Shown: piece after piece, positions 1 to 7,885 of the stretch | Numbering within the stretch: position 1 is the first letter of the stretch | Layout: each line of letters opens with the position of its first letter | DNA from: Arthrobacter sp. PsM3 | GTDB lineage: Bacteria > Actinomycetota > Actinomycetes > Actinomycetales > Micrococcaceae | DNA length: 64,000 nt | NCBI RefSeq assembly: GCF_030433895.1 | Contig: NZ_JARUXE010000015.1 | Coordinates: 37,067 to 101,066 of the forward strand | Direction: 5' to 3' | Notes under the pieces: generated by a model | Databases searched by the model: none | Seen by the model: the letters and a program-made list of their open reading frames with translations, nothing else | What the model was told of the DNA's origin: nothing | Made by a program: the position numbers and the translations under genes

Positions 1-2
1 TA

Positions 3-1715
3 ATCTGGGCCGATTCGCCCGAACCAGACCGGCGCAACCGGGCCCTGGCCCGCGACGGTGAAAGCTACGAACCGTATTGGGACCAGTGGGCCGCCCAGGA
101 GCACGAGTGGCTGTCCGGGGACGACGTTCCCGCCCGTGCCGACGTCCGGGTGCTCAACCTTGCCGACGGCGCCGCTCCGGCGGAAGTGCTGCAGGCCCTG
201 CAATACCTGCCCGCACTGTCCCCGGCGCTGCTCCCGGAACTTGCCGCCCGCCACGGGCTTCAGCTCCGCGCCGAACGGATCGACGCTGCCCCGGACCCGG
301 CCCGGCTGTTCGAGTCCCTCTTCGGCCGCTCCGCCAAAGCCGTATGGCTGGACTCCTCGATGGATGCCTGCGGCAACGAGGCCGCGGAACGGAGCCGCTT
401 CAGCATCCTCGCGGACGACGGCGGCCCGTTCGGCCAGTCTGTCCGGCACAGTTCGGGCAGAACCCACATAAGCGTCGGCAACGCCAGCGTCCGGACTGAA
501 GGGCCGTTCTTCCGCTGGCTCGACGGAGTCTGGGGGCGCCGTGCGCTCCGCGGCCCCGAGGGCTACCCCTGCGAGTTCACCCTGGGCTGGCTCGGTTACC
601 TTGGCTACGAACTCAAACGCGAGACCGGCGGCAGCGACGTCACAGCCGAGACCCCGGATGCCTGCCTGCTTTTTGCCGGACGCGCCGTGGTGCTGGACCA
701 GGTGGAGCGCACGGCCTGGTTGCTGGCACTGGACACCGCGGACGCCGGGGACTGGCTGGCGGCGGCCCGTTCCGCCGTCGTCCAGGCAGCTGGCAGGCAG
801 ACAGCGGCCGCCGGCGGCAGCGCCGTCGGACCGTCCGCACCCGGCCATGCACCCCTGGACTTCGCCGCACGGGATTCGGAAGCCGCCTACAAGTCCAAAA
901 TCACCGAAGCCCAGCATCAGATCGCCGAGGGAAACACCTACGAGGTCTGCCTGACCACCGCGCTGACGGCAGAACTCCCCGCCGCCGCCCTGGACCCGTG
1001 GCGGTCCTATCTGGCTCTGCGCGGGCGGAACCCGGCCCCATTCGCCAGCTATCTGCGCTTCGGGGACCTCACCGTGGCGAGCACCTCGCCGGAGCGTTTC
1101 CTGCGGATCGCCGCCGACGGCGGGATGCGCGCCGAGCCGATCAAGGGCACCCGGCACCGGGATGCGGATCCCGAACGGGACGCCCTGCTGCGGCACGAGC
1201 TCGAGTCCTCGCCGAAGGACCGCGCCGAGAACATCATGATCGTGGACCTGCTGCGCAACGATCTCAGCCACTTCGCCGTGCCCGGCTCGGTATCGGTCAG
1301 CCGGCTCTGCGCGATCGAAAGCTACGCCACGGTGCACCAGATGGTGAGCACCATCGACGCCCGGCTCAGGCCCGGCATGCCCAGGGCAGAGGCGGTCGCC
1401 GCCTGCTTCCCCGCCGGCTCCATGACCGGTGCACCAAAGGTCAGCACCATGGCCATCCTGGACCGGCTCGAGGGCGCCCCGCGGGGGGTGTACTCCGGCG
1501 CGATCGGCTATTTCTCGCTCAACGGCGCGACCGACCTGGCCGTCGCGATCCGGACCCTCGTGCGCACCGAGCAGGCCGGCGGCGGCGCCGGACTCAGCCT
1601 CGGCGTCGGCGGGGCGATCACGGCGGATTCCTCGCCGCAGGAGGAGTACGAGGAGATCCGGACCAAGGCTTTCGGGGTCCTCTCGGCGCTGGGCGCGGAG
1701 TTCCCGCCCGGCTGA
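3..1715 (+). CDS. pabB: Aminodeoxychorismate synthase component I (PabB), 5'-truncated, fused to a kinase-like C-terminus
   Basis: Makes 4-amino-4-deoxychorismate from chorismate for folate synthesis. The chorismate-binding domain fills the C-terminal half. The PIKGT motif, with Lys at codon 332 counted from the GTG at 150, is the PabB signature; anthranilate synthase has PIAGT. ENIMIVDLLRNDL and FPAGSMTGAPK are also family motifs. The frame is open without a stop from base 3, and the residues before 150 (RALARDGESYEPYWDQW) resemble the C-terminal end of actinobacterial uridine-kinase-like P-loop proteins. The protein therefore probably starts left of the window as a kinase-PabB fusion. A separate start at GTG 150 cannot be excluded, but no stop separates the two parts. 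pabC lies downstream beyond cls. Confidence 0.88.
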   Translation: MWADSPEPDRRNRALARDGESYEPYWDQWAAQEHEWLSGDDVPARADVRVLNLADGAAPAEVLQALQYLPALSPALLPELAARHGLQLRAERIDAAPDPARLFESLFGRSAKAVWLDSSMDACGNEAAERSRFSILADDGGPFGQSVRHSSGRTHISVGNASVRTEGPFFRWLDGVWGRRALRGPEGYPCEFTLGWLGYLGYELKRETGGSDVTAETPDACLLFAGRAVVLDQVERTAWLLALDTADAGDWLAAARSAVVQAAGRQTAAAGGSAVGPSAPGHAPLDFAARDSEAAYKSKITEAQHQIAEGNTYEVCLTTALTAELPAAALDPWRSYLALRGRNPAPFASYLRFGDLTVASTSPERFLRIAADGGMRAEPIKGTRHRDADPERDALLRHELESSPKDRAENIMIVDLLRNDLSHFAVPGSVSVSRLCAIESYATVHQMVSTIDARLRPGMPRAEAVAACFPAGSMTGAPKVSTMAILDRLEGAPRGVYSGAIGYFSLNGATDLAVAIRTLVRTEQAGGGAGLSLGVGGAITADSSPQEEYEEIRTKAFGVLSALGAEFPPG

Positions 1716-1732
1716 CGCCTGAGCCGGTGCGG

Positions 1733-3208
1733 CTACTGCAGGGTGGCCGTCAGCCGTGCGACGTTGTCCACGTATTTGACGCCCATCGGACGTTTCATCC
1801 AGTCCTCAAGCGTCAATTCGCGCGAAATCTCCCGGTAGGTGTCCTCCACAGCGCTGATCCGCCGCACGATGTCCTCCCCCAGTAGCATCACCGAGACCTC
1901 CAGGTTCAGCGAGAAGGAGCGCATGTCCATATTGCTGGAGCCCAGCACGGCCACCTCGTCGTCGATGGTGAAATGCTTGGCGTGCAGTACAAAGGGCGCC
2001 TTGTACAGGTAGATCCGCACCCCGGCTTCCAGCAGCGCCTCGTAGAAGGACTGCTGGGCGTGGTGGACCAGGAACTGGTCGCCCTTTTCCGAGACGAAGA
2101 GTTCGACGTCGACGCCGCGCTGCGCCGCTGTCGTCACCGCGTACAGCAGGGAATCATCCGGGACGAAGTACGGGCTGCAGATCGAGAGTTTGCGCTGCGC
2201 CGAGTAAATCAGCGTGTTGAAGAGCCGCAGGTTGTTTTCGGTGATGAATCCGGGGCCGCTGGGCACCACCTGCGCCGTGACGTTACCGGCGTGCAGTTCA
2301 GGCCGGTGCGCGAGCTGGCCCTCGAGGGATTCGTCGGTCTCGCTGAGCCAGTCGGTGGCGAACACGACGTTGAGCGTGGTGACGATCGGTCCGCGCAGGC
2401 AGGCCATCAGCTCGACCCATTCGCGGCCGATCTTGCGGTGCCGCGGGTTGTTGTAGGAGGGCTCGATCAGGTTCTGCGACCCGGTGAAGGCGACCTCGCC
2501 GTCGATGACCATGATCTTGCGGTGGTTGCGCAGGTCGGGCCGGCGCCACTGCCCCTGCAGCGGGTTCAGCGGGAGCATCGGCCGCCAGTGGATCTTGCTG
2601 GCCTTGAGCCGGGCGATCAGCTTGCGGTAACCCTTGATGCGCAGGGTCCCCAGGTGGTCGAACAGGAGGCGGACTTCGACGCCGCGCTCGGCGGCTTCCT
2701 CCATCGCGGTCAGCAGATCGTCCGTGATGTGGTCCGAGCTCATGATGTAGAACTCGGCGTTGACGAACGACTCGGCTTCGCGGACGGCGGCGGCCATCGC
2801 CTTGATCGAGTCCGGGTAGCCGGGCAGGAGCTCCACGTGGTTGCCGTCCACCATCGGCAGCGAGCCCAGGGTCTTGTTCAGTTCCGCGGCGGACAACACC
2901 CATTCCGGGCCCTCGTAGCGGCTCTCCAGCATCGCCAGATCCGAGGTCCCGGCGCGGACCCGGATGTTCACCGCGTCCTGCTGCGCGCGGCGCTTGCGGG
3001 AGAGGCGGAAGTTGCCGAAGAGCAGGAAGAGGATCAGGCCCACGGCCGGGACGAAGAAGATGATCAAAAGCCAGGCCATGGCCGTGGTGGGACGGCGGTT
3101 TCCGGGGATGATGCCGAGGGCCAGCACCCGGATGGCGAGGTCGACCACGGTCAGAATCAGGATCAGCCAGGACGGAAGTGATTCCGCCAGCGAAAATGGC
3201 CACAGCAC
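1733..3208 (-). CDS. cls: Cardiolipin synthase
   Basis: Phospholipase D-superfamily enzyme that condenses phosphatidylglycerol (or CDP-diacylglycerol plus phosphatidylglycerol) to cardiolipin at the membrane. Two N-terminal membrane segments (LPSWLILILTVVDLAI and AWLLIIFFVPAVGLILFLLF) are followed by two HKD boxes, HRKIMVIDGEVAFTGSQN near residue 230 and HAKHFTIDDEVAVLGSSN near the C-terminal end. Both active-site histidines are intact. I chose the GTG at 3208 (491 aa) because AGGGG lies 7 nt upstream. The same frame extends to a TTG at 3265. It converges on pabB and diverges from pabC, so it interrupts the pab pair on the opposite strand. Confidence 0.93.
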   Translation of the reverse strand: MLWPFSLAESLPSWLILILTVVDLAIRVLALGIIPGNRRPTTAMAWLLIIFFVPAVGLILFLLFGNFRLSRKRRAQQDAVNIRVRAGTSDLAMLESRYEGPEWVLSAAELNKTLGSLPMVDGNHVELLPGYPDSIKAMAAAVREAESFVNAEFYIMSSDHITDDLLTAMEEAAERGVEVRLLFDHLGTLRIKGYRKLIARLKASKIHWRPMLPLNPLQGQWRRPDLRNHRKIMVIDGEVAFTGSQNLIEPSYNNPRHRKIGREWVELMACLRGPIVTTLNVVFATDWLSETDESLEGQLAHRPELHAGNVTAQVVPSGPGFITENNLRLFNTLIYSAQRKLSICSPYFVPDDSLLYAVTTAAQRGVDVELFVSEKGDQFLVHHAQQSFYEALLEAGVRIYLYKAPFVLHAKHFTIDDEVAVLGSSNMDMRSFSLNLEVSVMLLGEDIVRRISAVEDTYREISRELTLEDWMKRPMGVKYVDNVARLTATLQ

Positions 3209-3301
3209 AGGCGAACCCCTCAAGCTCCAGACCCGCGGAACAGTTCCGGAACGGGCAACCGTCAAATCCTATCCCGTGGCACGCCGCACTAAGCTGAAGC
3301 C

Positions 3302-4264
3302 ATGACTTCTCCTGCCGCCGCCCCCGCCCCCACCCCGGTGCTGGTCTTCCTGGATCCCGCCTTCGACGACGGCCGGCTGGCAGATGCCACCAAGCCCCAG
3401 CTGATGGCGACGGACCAGGGCGCCACCCGCGGCGACGGCGTCTTCGAGTCGCTGCTCGCGGTGGGCGGGCAGCCCCGCAAGCTCCAGGCGCACCTGAACC
3501 GGCTGGCCGGGTCCGCCCGACTGCTGGAGCTGGACATCCCGGCGGAGGACGTCTGGCGCCGGGCCATCGCCACGGCAATCAGCGAATACCGGCGCCAGCA
3601 CGTGCCCGGCGGCGAGGCCACCGAGGACGACGAACTCGTGGTCAAGCTCCTCGTGACCCGCGGCGTCGAAGGTGCCCCCACGCCCACCTGCTGGGTCCAG
3701 GCCTCCGCCCCCGGCCCGGCCGGGAGGCGCCAGCGTGAGACCGGGATCGACGTCATCCTGCTGGACCGCGGCTACGACAGCGAAGTCGGGGAACGGGCAC
3801 CGTGGCTGCTGATGGGCGCCAAGACCCTTTCCTACGCGGTCAACATGGCCGCGCTCCGCTATGCGCGCAGCCAGGGCGCCGACGACGTCATCTTCACCTC
3901 CGCGGACGGCCGGGTCCTGGAGGGCCCGACGTCGACCGTTCTGCTCGCGCACCTGGAAACCTCCGACGACGGGGCCGGCGGGGTCCGCACCGTCCGGCGG
4001 CTCATCACGCCGCAGCTCGACAGCGGGATCCTGCCCGGCACCTCGCAGGGTGCCCTGTTCACCGCAGCCAAGGCCGCCGGCTGGGAGCTGGGCTACGGAC
4101 CGCTGGAGCCCCATGACCTGTATGACGCCGACGCCGTTTGGCTGATCTCCAGCATCCGACTGCTGGCGCCCGTCAACCACATCGACGGCAAGGAAATCGG
4201 CACCCCGGAACTGCGCCGCCAGCTCACGGCGGAACTCAATGCGCTTTACGCCACGATCGAGTAG
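3302..4264 (+). CDS. pabC: Aminodeoxychorismate lyase (class IV aminotransferase fold)
   Basis: PLP enzyme that eliminates pyruvate from aminodeoxychorismate to give p-aminobenzoate, completing the pathway begun by PabB upstream. It is 320 aa. The fold-type IV pattern is clear: TRGDGVFESLLAVGG near residue 40, the probable PLP lysine at residue 174 in LLMGAKTLSYAVNM, and the GRVLEGPTSTVLL substrate loop. The ATG follows a short divergent promoter region shared with cls. The family also includes branched-chain and D-amino-acid aminotransferases; the nearby pabB favours the lyase. A palindromic repeat begins 21 nt after the stop. Confidence 0.82.
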   Translation: MTSPAAAPAPTPVLVFLDPAFDDGRLADATKPQLMATDQGATRGDGVFESLLAVGGQPRKLQAHLNRLAGSARLLELDIPAEDVWRRAIATAISEYRRQHVPGGEATEDDELVVKLLVTRGVEGAPTPTCWVQASAPGPAGRRQRETGIDVILLDRGYDSEVGERAPWLLMGAKTLSYAVNMAALRYARSQGADDVIFTSADGRVLEGPTSTVLLAHLETSDDGAGGVRTVRRLITPQLDSGILPGTSQGALFTAAKAAGWELGYGPLEPHDLYDADAVWLISSIRLLAPVNHIDGKEIGTPELRRQLTAELNALYATIE

Positions 4265-4285
4265 CCTCCCCACCCCCACACACAG

Positions 4286-4348
4286 CAACGCGGGGTCACT
4301 TAGCGCCCATCCCGCGGCCCCGGTTGGGCGCTAACTGACCCCGCGTTG
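4286..4348. repeat. Dispersed palindromic repeat, copy 1
   Basis: An imperfect palindrome with 24-nt arms and one mismatch, with outer ends CAACGCGGGGTCA and TGACCCCGCGTTG around a 15-nt G+C-rich loop. It begins 21 nt after the pabC stop. The outer 13 bases of each arm recur exactly in copies at 7803-7865 and 39541-39607. It could terminate transcription as a hairpin, but no T-run follows on either strand. A REP-like element is the better description. Confidence 0.85.
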
Positions 4349-4418
4349 GGTGGATCCCGTTACTTAACATGACGACGGCGGCTCTGCGGGCCGGTGTCGC
4401 AGGTGTTACGTTTTTGGT

Positions 4419-4530
4419 GAGTAATGAGACCCGGCGCCAAGCCCTGACTGGCCGGTCGGCAACCCTCCCTTTCGCGGCGGGGTGCCTCAGGTGAATACTC
4501 GGCATATCGACCATTCGAGCTGCAAGCGTG
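4419..4530 (+). ncRNA. SAM-IV-type S-adenosylmethionine riboswitch
   Basis: The leader of the DUF1737-rhodanese-metZ operon carries the SAM-IV core: ATGAGACCCGGCGCCAAGCC, then GGCAACCCTCC, then GCGGCGGGGTGCC and CAGGTGAATACTC. GAGTA (4419-4423) pairs with TACTC (4496-4500) as P1. A downstream segment ending GCTGCAAGCG could form the extra pseudoknot seen in SAM-IV. The closely related SAM-I/IV variant class is the alternative. High SAM is expected to lower expression of the genes that follow. No strong T-tract terminator lies before the start at 4548, so control is probably of translation initiation (AAGAAGGAG at 4532-4540). Confidence 0.85.
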
Positions 4531-4547
4531 AAAGAAGGAGATCCGTC

Positions 4548-4856
4548 GTGCCTGACGCGTCCGCCCCCGCTGTCCCCAGTACAGCACCCGCCCCGTCCCC
4601 CGCAGTCCCCGGCGCCGCCGAGGAGAAGCTGGCCTACCGGCTGTTCACCGGCCCCGATGACCGCGCCTTCTGCGAGCGCGTCTCGGCCGCCCTCGCCGAG
4701 GGCTATGTGCTGCACGGCAGCCCGGCCGCCACGTTCAACGGCAGCAGCGTCATCGTGGCCCAGGCCGTCGTGCTGCCGGCGGCCATCGCCAGTGCCGATG
4801 CCGCCGTCGCCAACGCCGTGGATGATCTTGAGTTCGACGGCGAGGGCCACGCGTGA
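4548..4856 (+). CDS. DUF1737 domain-containing small protein
   Basis: A 102-aa protein of unknown function. The segment YRLFTGPDDRAFCERVSAAL followed by EGYVLHGSPAATFNG matches the short DUF1737 fold. An N-terminal stretch of about 25 residues rich in Ala and Pro is probably disordered. The GTG start sits 7 nt after a strong AAGAAGGAG and is the first gene after the SAM riboswitch. Its stop overlaps the start of the rhodanese gene, so the two are probably translationally coupled. The position implies a role in sulfur or methionine metabolism, which is inference. Confidence 0.78.
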   Translation: MPDASAPAVPSTAPAPSPAVPGAAEEKLAYRLFTGPDDRAFCERVSAALAEGYVLHGSPAATFNGSSVIVAQAVVLPAAIASADAAVANAVDDLEFDGEGHA

Positions 4857-5272
4857 GCTACGCCGGTGACCTCAGCCCGCAGGAGGCCTGGGCCAAGCTC
4901 GAGGATGGCGCTATCCTGGTGGACGTCCGCACCGAGGGCGAATGGGCCCACATCGGTGTCCCGGACACGGCAGCCGCGGGTGGCAAGCGGAACGATCCGC
5001 TGTTCATCCAGTGGAATCTTGCCGGCGGCATCCCCAATTCGCAGTTCGTTGAGCAGCTGAAGCAGCAGGCGGCCGGCGCCGGCGGCGGCGAACTGGTGTT
5101 CCTGTGCCGGTCGGGTGCACGGTCGATCGCCGCTGCGGTCGCCGCGACGGACGCCGGCTTCGTCTCCTACAACGTCCTTGAGGGCTTTGAAGGCGAACCG
5201 GACCGCCACGGCGAACGCACCGTCAACGGCTGGAAGAACCGCGGCCTGCCCACCAACCCCGGAAAGCACTAA
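4853..5272 (+). CDS. Rhodanese-like sulfurtransferase
   Basis: Single-domain rhodanese of 139 aa. ILVDVRTEGEWAHIGVPD is the CH2A-like motif, and the active-site loop CRSGARS places the persulfide-forming Cys at residue 85. The GTG start overlaps the upstream stop by 4 nt (GTGA), and metZ starts directly after its stop. In this setting it may supply or recycle sulfane sulfur next to homocysteine synthesis. The substrate cannot be read from sequence. An 11-residue insertion (TAAAGGKRNDP) before the FIQWNLAGGIPNS region is typical of the MetZ-linked type as I remember it. Confidence 0.88.
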   Translation: MSYAGDLSPQEAWAKLEDGAILVDVRTEGEWAHIGVPDTAAAGGKRNDPLFIQWNLAGGIPNSQFVEQLKQQAAGAGGGELVFLCRSGARSIAAAVAATDAGFVSYNVLEGFEGEPDRHGERTVNGWKNRGLPTNPGKH

Positions 5273-6481
5273 GTGACCTTCAACCCTGACGCCGCCGGCT
5301 GGAGCGCCGACACCCAGGCCGTCCGCGGCGGACTCGACCGCACCGCCTTCCAGGAAACGTCCGAGCCGGTCTTCCTGAACTCCGGCTTCGTCTACGAATC
5401 CGCGGCCGCCGCGGAGCGCGCCTTCACCGGCGAGGACGAACGCTTCGTGTACTCCCGCTACGGCAACCCCTCGGTGGCCACCTTCCAGGAACGGCTCCGG
5501 CTGCTCGAAGGCACCGAGGCATGTTTTGCCACCGCCTCGGGCATGTCCGCGGTCTTCACGGCGCTCGGCGCCCTGCTGGCCGCCGGCGACCGGGTGATCG
5601 CGGCGCGCTCGCTCTTCGGTTCCTGCTTCGTGATCCTCAACGAGATCCTCCCCCGCTGGGGTGTCGAGACCGTCTTCGTGGACGGCCCGGACCTGGAACA
5701 GTGGCGGTCGGCGCTCACGAAGCCGACGACGGCGGTCTTCTTCGAGTCGCCGTCGAACCCGATGCAGGAAATCGTGGACATCGCGGCGGTGAGCGAACTG
5801 GCGCACGCCGCCGGGGCGACGGTCGTCGTCGACAATGTCTTTGCCACTCCCCTGCTGCAGCGCTGCGGGGACTTCGGCGCGGACGTGATCGTCTATTCCG
5901 GTACCAAGCACATTGACGGCCAGGGCCGGGTGCTGGGCGGCGCGATCCTGGGCACCAAGGAGTTCATCGAGGGCCCGGTCAAGCAGCTGATGCGCCACAC
6001 CGGCCCGGCGCTCTCGGCGTTCAACGCGTGGGTGCTAGCCAAGGGGCTGGAGACCATGGCCCTGCGGGTGAACCATTCATCCGCCTCCGCGCTGCGGCTG
6101 GCCGAATGGCTCGAAGCGCAGCCGGCGGTCAGCTGGGTCAAGTACCCCCTGCTGCCGTCCCATCCGCAGTTCGAACTGGCCGCACGGCAGATGAAGGCCG
6201 GCGGCACCGTGCTGACCTTCGAGCTCTCCCCGTCCGCCGGGCGTTCGGCGAAGGAGGCCGCCTTCGCGCTGCTGGATGCGCTGCGGATCATCGACATCTC
6301 CAACAACCTGGGCGATTCGAAGTCCCTCATCACCCACCCCGCGACCACGACACACCGCGCCATGGGGCCCGAAGGGCGCGCGGCAATCGGGCTGAGCGAC
6401 GGCGTCGTGCGCCTCTCGGTGGGCCTTGAGGACCTCGGGGACCTCACCCGCGACCTCGCGCAGGCCCTCAAGCAGGTTTAG
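5273..6481 (+). CDS. metZ: O-succinylhomoserine sulfhydrylase
   Basis: Cys/Met-metabolism PLP enzyme of 402 aa that uses sulfide and an activated homoserine to make homocysteine in methionine synthesis. The PLP lysine is residue 212 in SGTKHIDGQGRVLGG. Other family blocks are the N-terminal TQAVRGGLDR, YSRYGNPS and the C-terminal SLITHPATTTHR. The GTG start abuts the upstream TAA with no spacer. It is the third gene of the SAM-riboswitch operon, which fits repression when SAM is plentiful. O-acetyl- versus O-succinylhomoserine preference is not certain from sequence. Confidence 0.9.
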   Translation: MTFNPDAAGWSADTQAVRGGLDRTAFQETSEPVFLNSGFVYESAAAAERAFTGEDERFVYSRYGNPSVATFQERLRLLEGTEACFATASGMSAVFTALGALLAAGDRVIAARSLFGSCFVILNEILPRWGVETVFVDGPDLEQWRSALTKPTTAVFFESPSNPMQEIVDIAAVSELAHAAGATVVVDNVFATPLLQRCGDFGADVIVYSGTKHIDGQGRVLGGAILGTKEFIEGPVKQLMRHTGPALSAFNAWVLAKGLETMALRVNHSSASALRLAEWLEAQPAVSWVKYPLLPSHPQFELAARQMKAGGTVLTFELSPSAGRSAKEAAFALLDALRIIDISNNLGDSKSLITHPATTTHRAMGPEGRAAIGLSDGVVRLSVGLEDLGDLTRDLAQALKQV

Positions 6482-6580
6482 ACACCCCCATCCCGGGCCC
6501 GGGCCGGCGCCGCCGGGCTACACCCGGCTCCGGGCCGTCCCGCTGATGGTCAGGCGGCCGCTCCGGTGAGCGCCGTGGGC

Positions 6581-7765
6581 TCAGCCGCGGCGGACCCGGC
6601 CGAGGGACGAGCACTCGTCCGCCGGGTCCCCAATGGCGGCTCCCCGCATGGTCACTTCGAGGGCCCGTTCGACGACGGCGGCCAGCCCGCCGGAGCGGAA
6701 CGGCTGGCGCTGCAGCTGCGAACCGGTGCCCTCCGCCAGGATCCGGTCGACGCCCGCGCGCACCAGTTCCAGCTCGCCCTGCTCGTCCAGCACGGGGGCC
6801 ACGAAGTCGACCAGCGCGTGGACCACCTCCGCGGCCGGGGCGGGGGTGAAGGTTCCGAAGTCCAGCAGCTGACCGTGCAGCCCGCAGTTGCTGGCCTGCC
6901 AGGCGGCCATCCGCAGCAGCAGGGTGGGGACCGGGGCGGGATCCACGCCGTCGTTCCATTCCCGGGACGCCGACTCCACGAGGGCACGGACCAGCACGGC
7001 GATCAGCGCCGCGTCCTCGGCCCGCAGGCAGACGTCGGCGACCCGGACCTCCACGGTGGGATGGTGCCGGCACAGCCGCGCGTCGAAATACACCATTCCC
7101 TCGTCCATCAGGACGCCGCTGTCCACCAGCCGGGTCACCACCCGCCGGTACACCGGCAGGCTGCCGAAGATCATCGTCGGACCCGAGCCCGGCCAGCGGT
7201 TCCACGCCTGTGTGCGGTAGCTTTCGAACCCCGTCTCCGCGCCGTTCCAGTAGGGGGAGTTGGCGCTGAGGGCGATCAGCACCGCCAGCTTGTCACGGAT
7301 CCGGTCCATCACCGCCACGCCCTCCTCCGGCGACTCCACAAAGGTATGGACATGGAGGCCGCAGGTGAGCTGGTTCCGGACCGTGAGCCCGAAACGCCGC
7401 TGCATGGTCATATAGCGCTGCTTGGGTGTCAGGTGGGTGGCGGAGCCGTGGGGTGACGTGGCGAGGGCGGCAACGCGGCCGCCGTGAACCCGCGCGGCCC
7501 GGTCGGCGAGTGCCCTGCCCTGCTGCAGCTGCCGGAGCATCTCGGTGTAGTCCCGGCACGGCCGCGTCTGGGTTTCAATCTGTTCCAGCTTGAGCTCGTA
7601 GCTGAAGTCGGCGTCCTCATGGACCTGCGGTTGTCCCGGGTCAGCCAGGCCGGTGTCCGGCATCGGCGGGACCAGGCTGGGCAGCATCACATCGGCGAGG
7701 GCGAGCAGCATCCCCGTTTCGGGATCCACTATGAGCAGTTCTTCCTCCACGCCGAAGGTGCGCAT
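6581..7765 (-). CDS. Putative carboxylate-amine ligase, YbdK/GCS2 family
   Basis: A 394-aa member of the glutamate-cysteine ligase type 2 family. It opens with [16 protein letters not shown], the Mg-ATP/glutamate-binding GVEEE motif, and has TCGLHVHTF and [16 protein letters not shown] further on. Characterised relatives make gamma-glutamyl-cysteine weakly; many have unknown substrates. In actinobacteria, which use mycothiol rather than glutathione, the product may be another gamma-glutamyl compound. It reads opposite to metZ and converges with it. A palindromic repeat separates it from the XRE-MurA gene upstream. Confidence 0.85.
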   Translation of the reverse strand: MRTFGVEEELLIVDPETGMLLALADVMLPSLVPPMPDTGLADPGQPQVHEDADFSYELKLEQIETQTRPCRDYTEMLRQLQQGRALADRAARVHGGRVAALATSPHGSATHLTPKQRYMTMQRRFGLTVRNQLTCGLHVHTFVESPEEGVAVMDRIRDKLAVLIALSANSPYWNGAETGFESYRTQAWNRWPGSGPTMIFGSLPVYRRVVTRLVDSGVLMDEGMVYFDARLCRHHPTVEVRVADVCLRAEDAALIAVLVRALVESASREWNDGVDPAPVPTLLLRMAAWQASNCGLHGQLLDFGTFTPAPAAEVVHALVDFVAPVLDEQGELELVRAGVDRILAEGTGSQLQRQPFRSGGLAAVVERALEVTMRGAAIGDPADECSSLGRVRRG

Positions 7766-7802
7766 ATTTCTATTGTGCGGCAGGATCCGCCGAAACGCTC
7801 AA

Positions 7803-7865
7803 CAACGCGGGGTCACTCCGCGCCCATGCAGGCGCCCCGGATGGGCGGGATCTGACCCCGCGTTG
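7803..7865. repeat. Dispersed palindromic repeat, copy 2
   Basis: Same outer arms as copy 1 (CAACGCGGGGTCA and its complement) with a related inner part (CGCCCAT and ATGGGCG) and a 13-nt loop. It sits between the XRE-MurA stop and the start of the carboxylate-amine ligase, 20 nt past the end of the MurA-like gene. The inner stem has several mismatches. Confidence 0.85.
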
Positions 7866-7885
7866 CTTGGAGGTGCGCAGCCGGG

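Noticed and set aside
1973..3181. A 402-codon plus-strand frame opposite cardiolipin synthase
   Set aside because: It is the antisense shadow of cls in GC-rich DNA. Composition is Gln/Asp/Gly/Val-rich with no motif, while cls has both HKD boxes.
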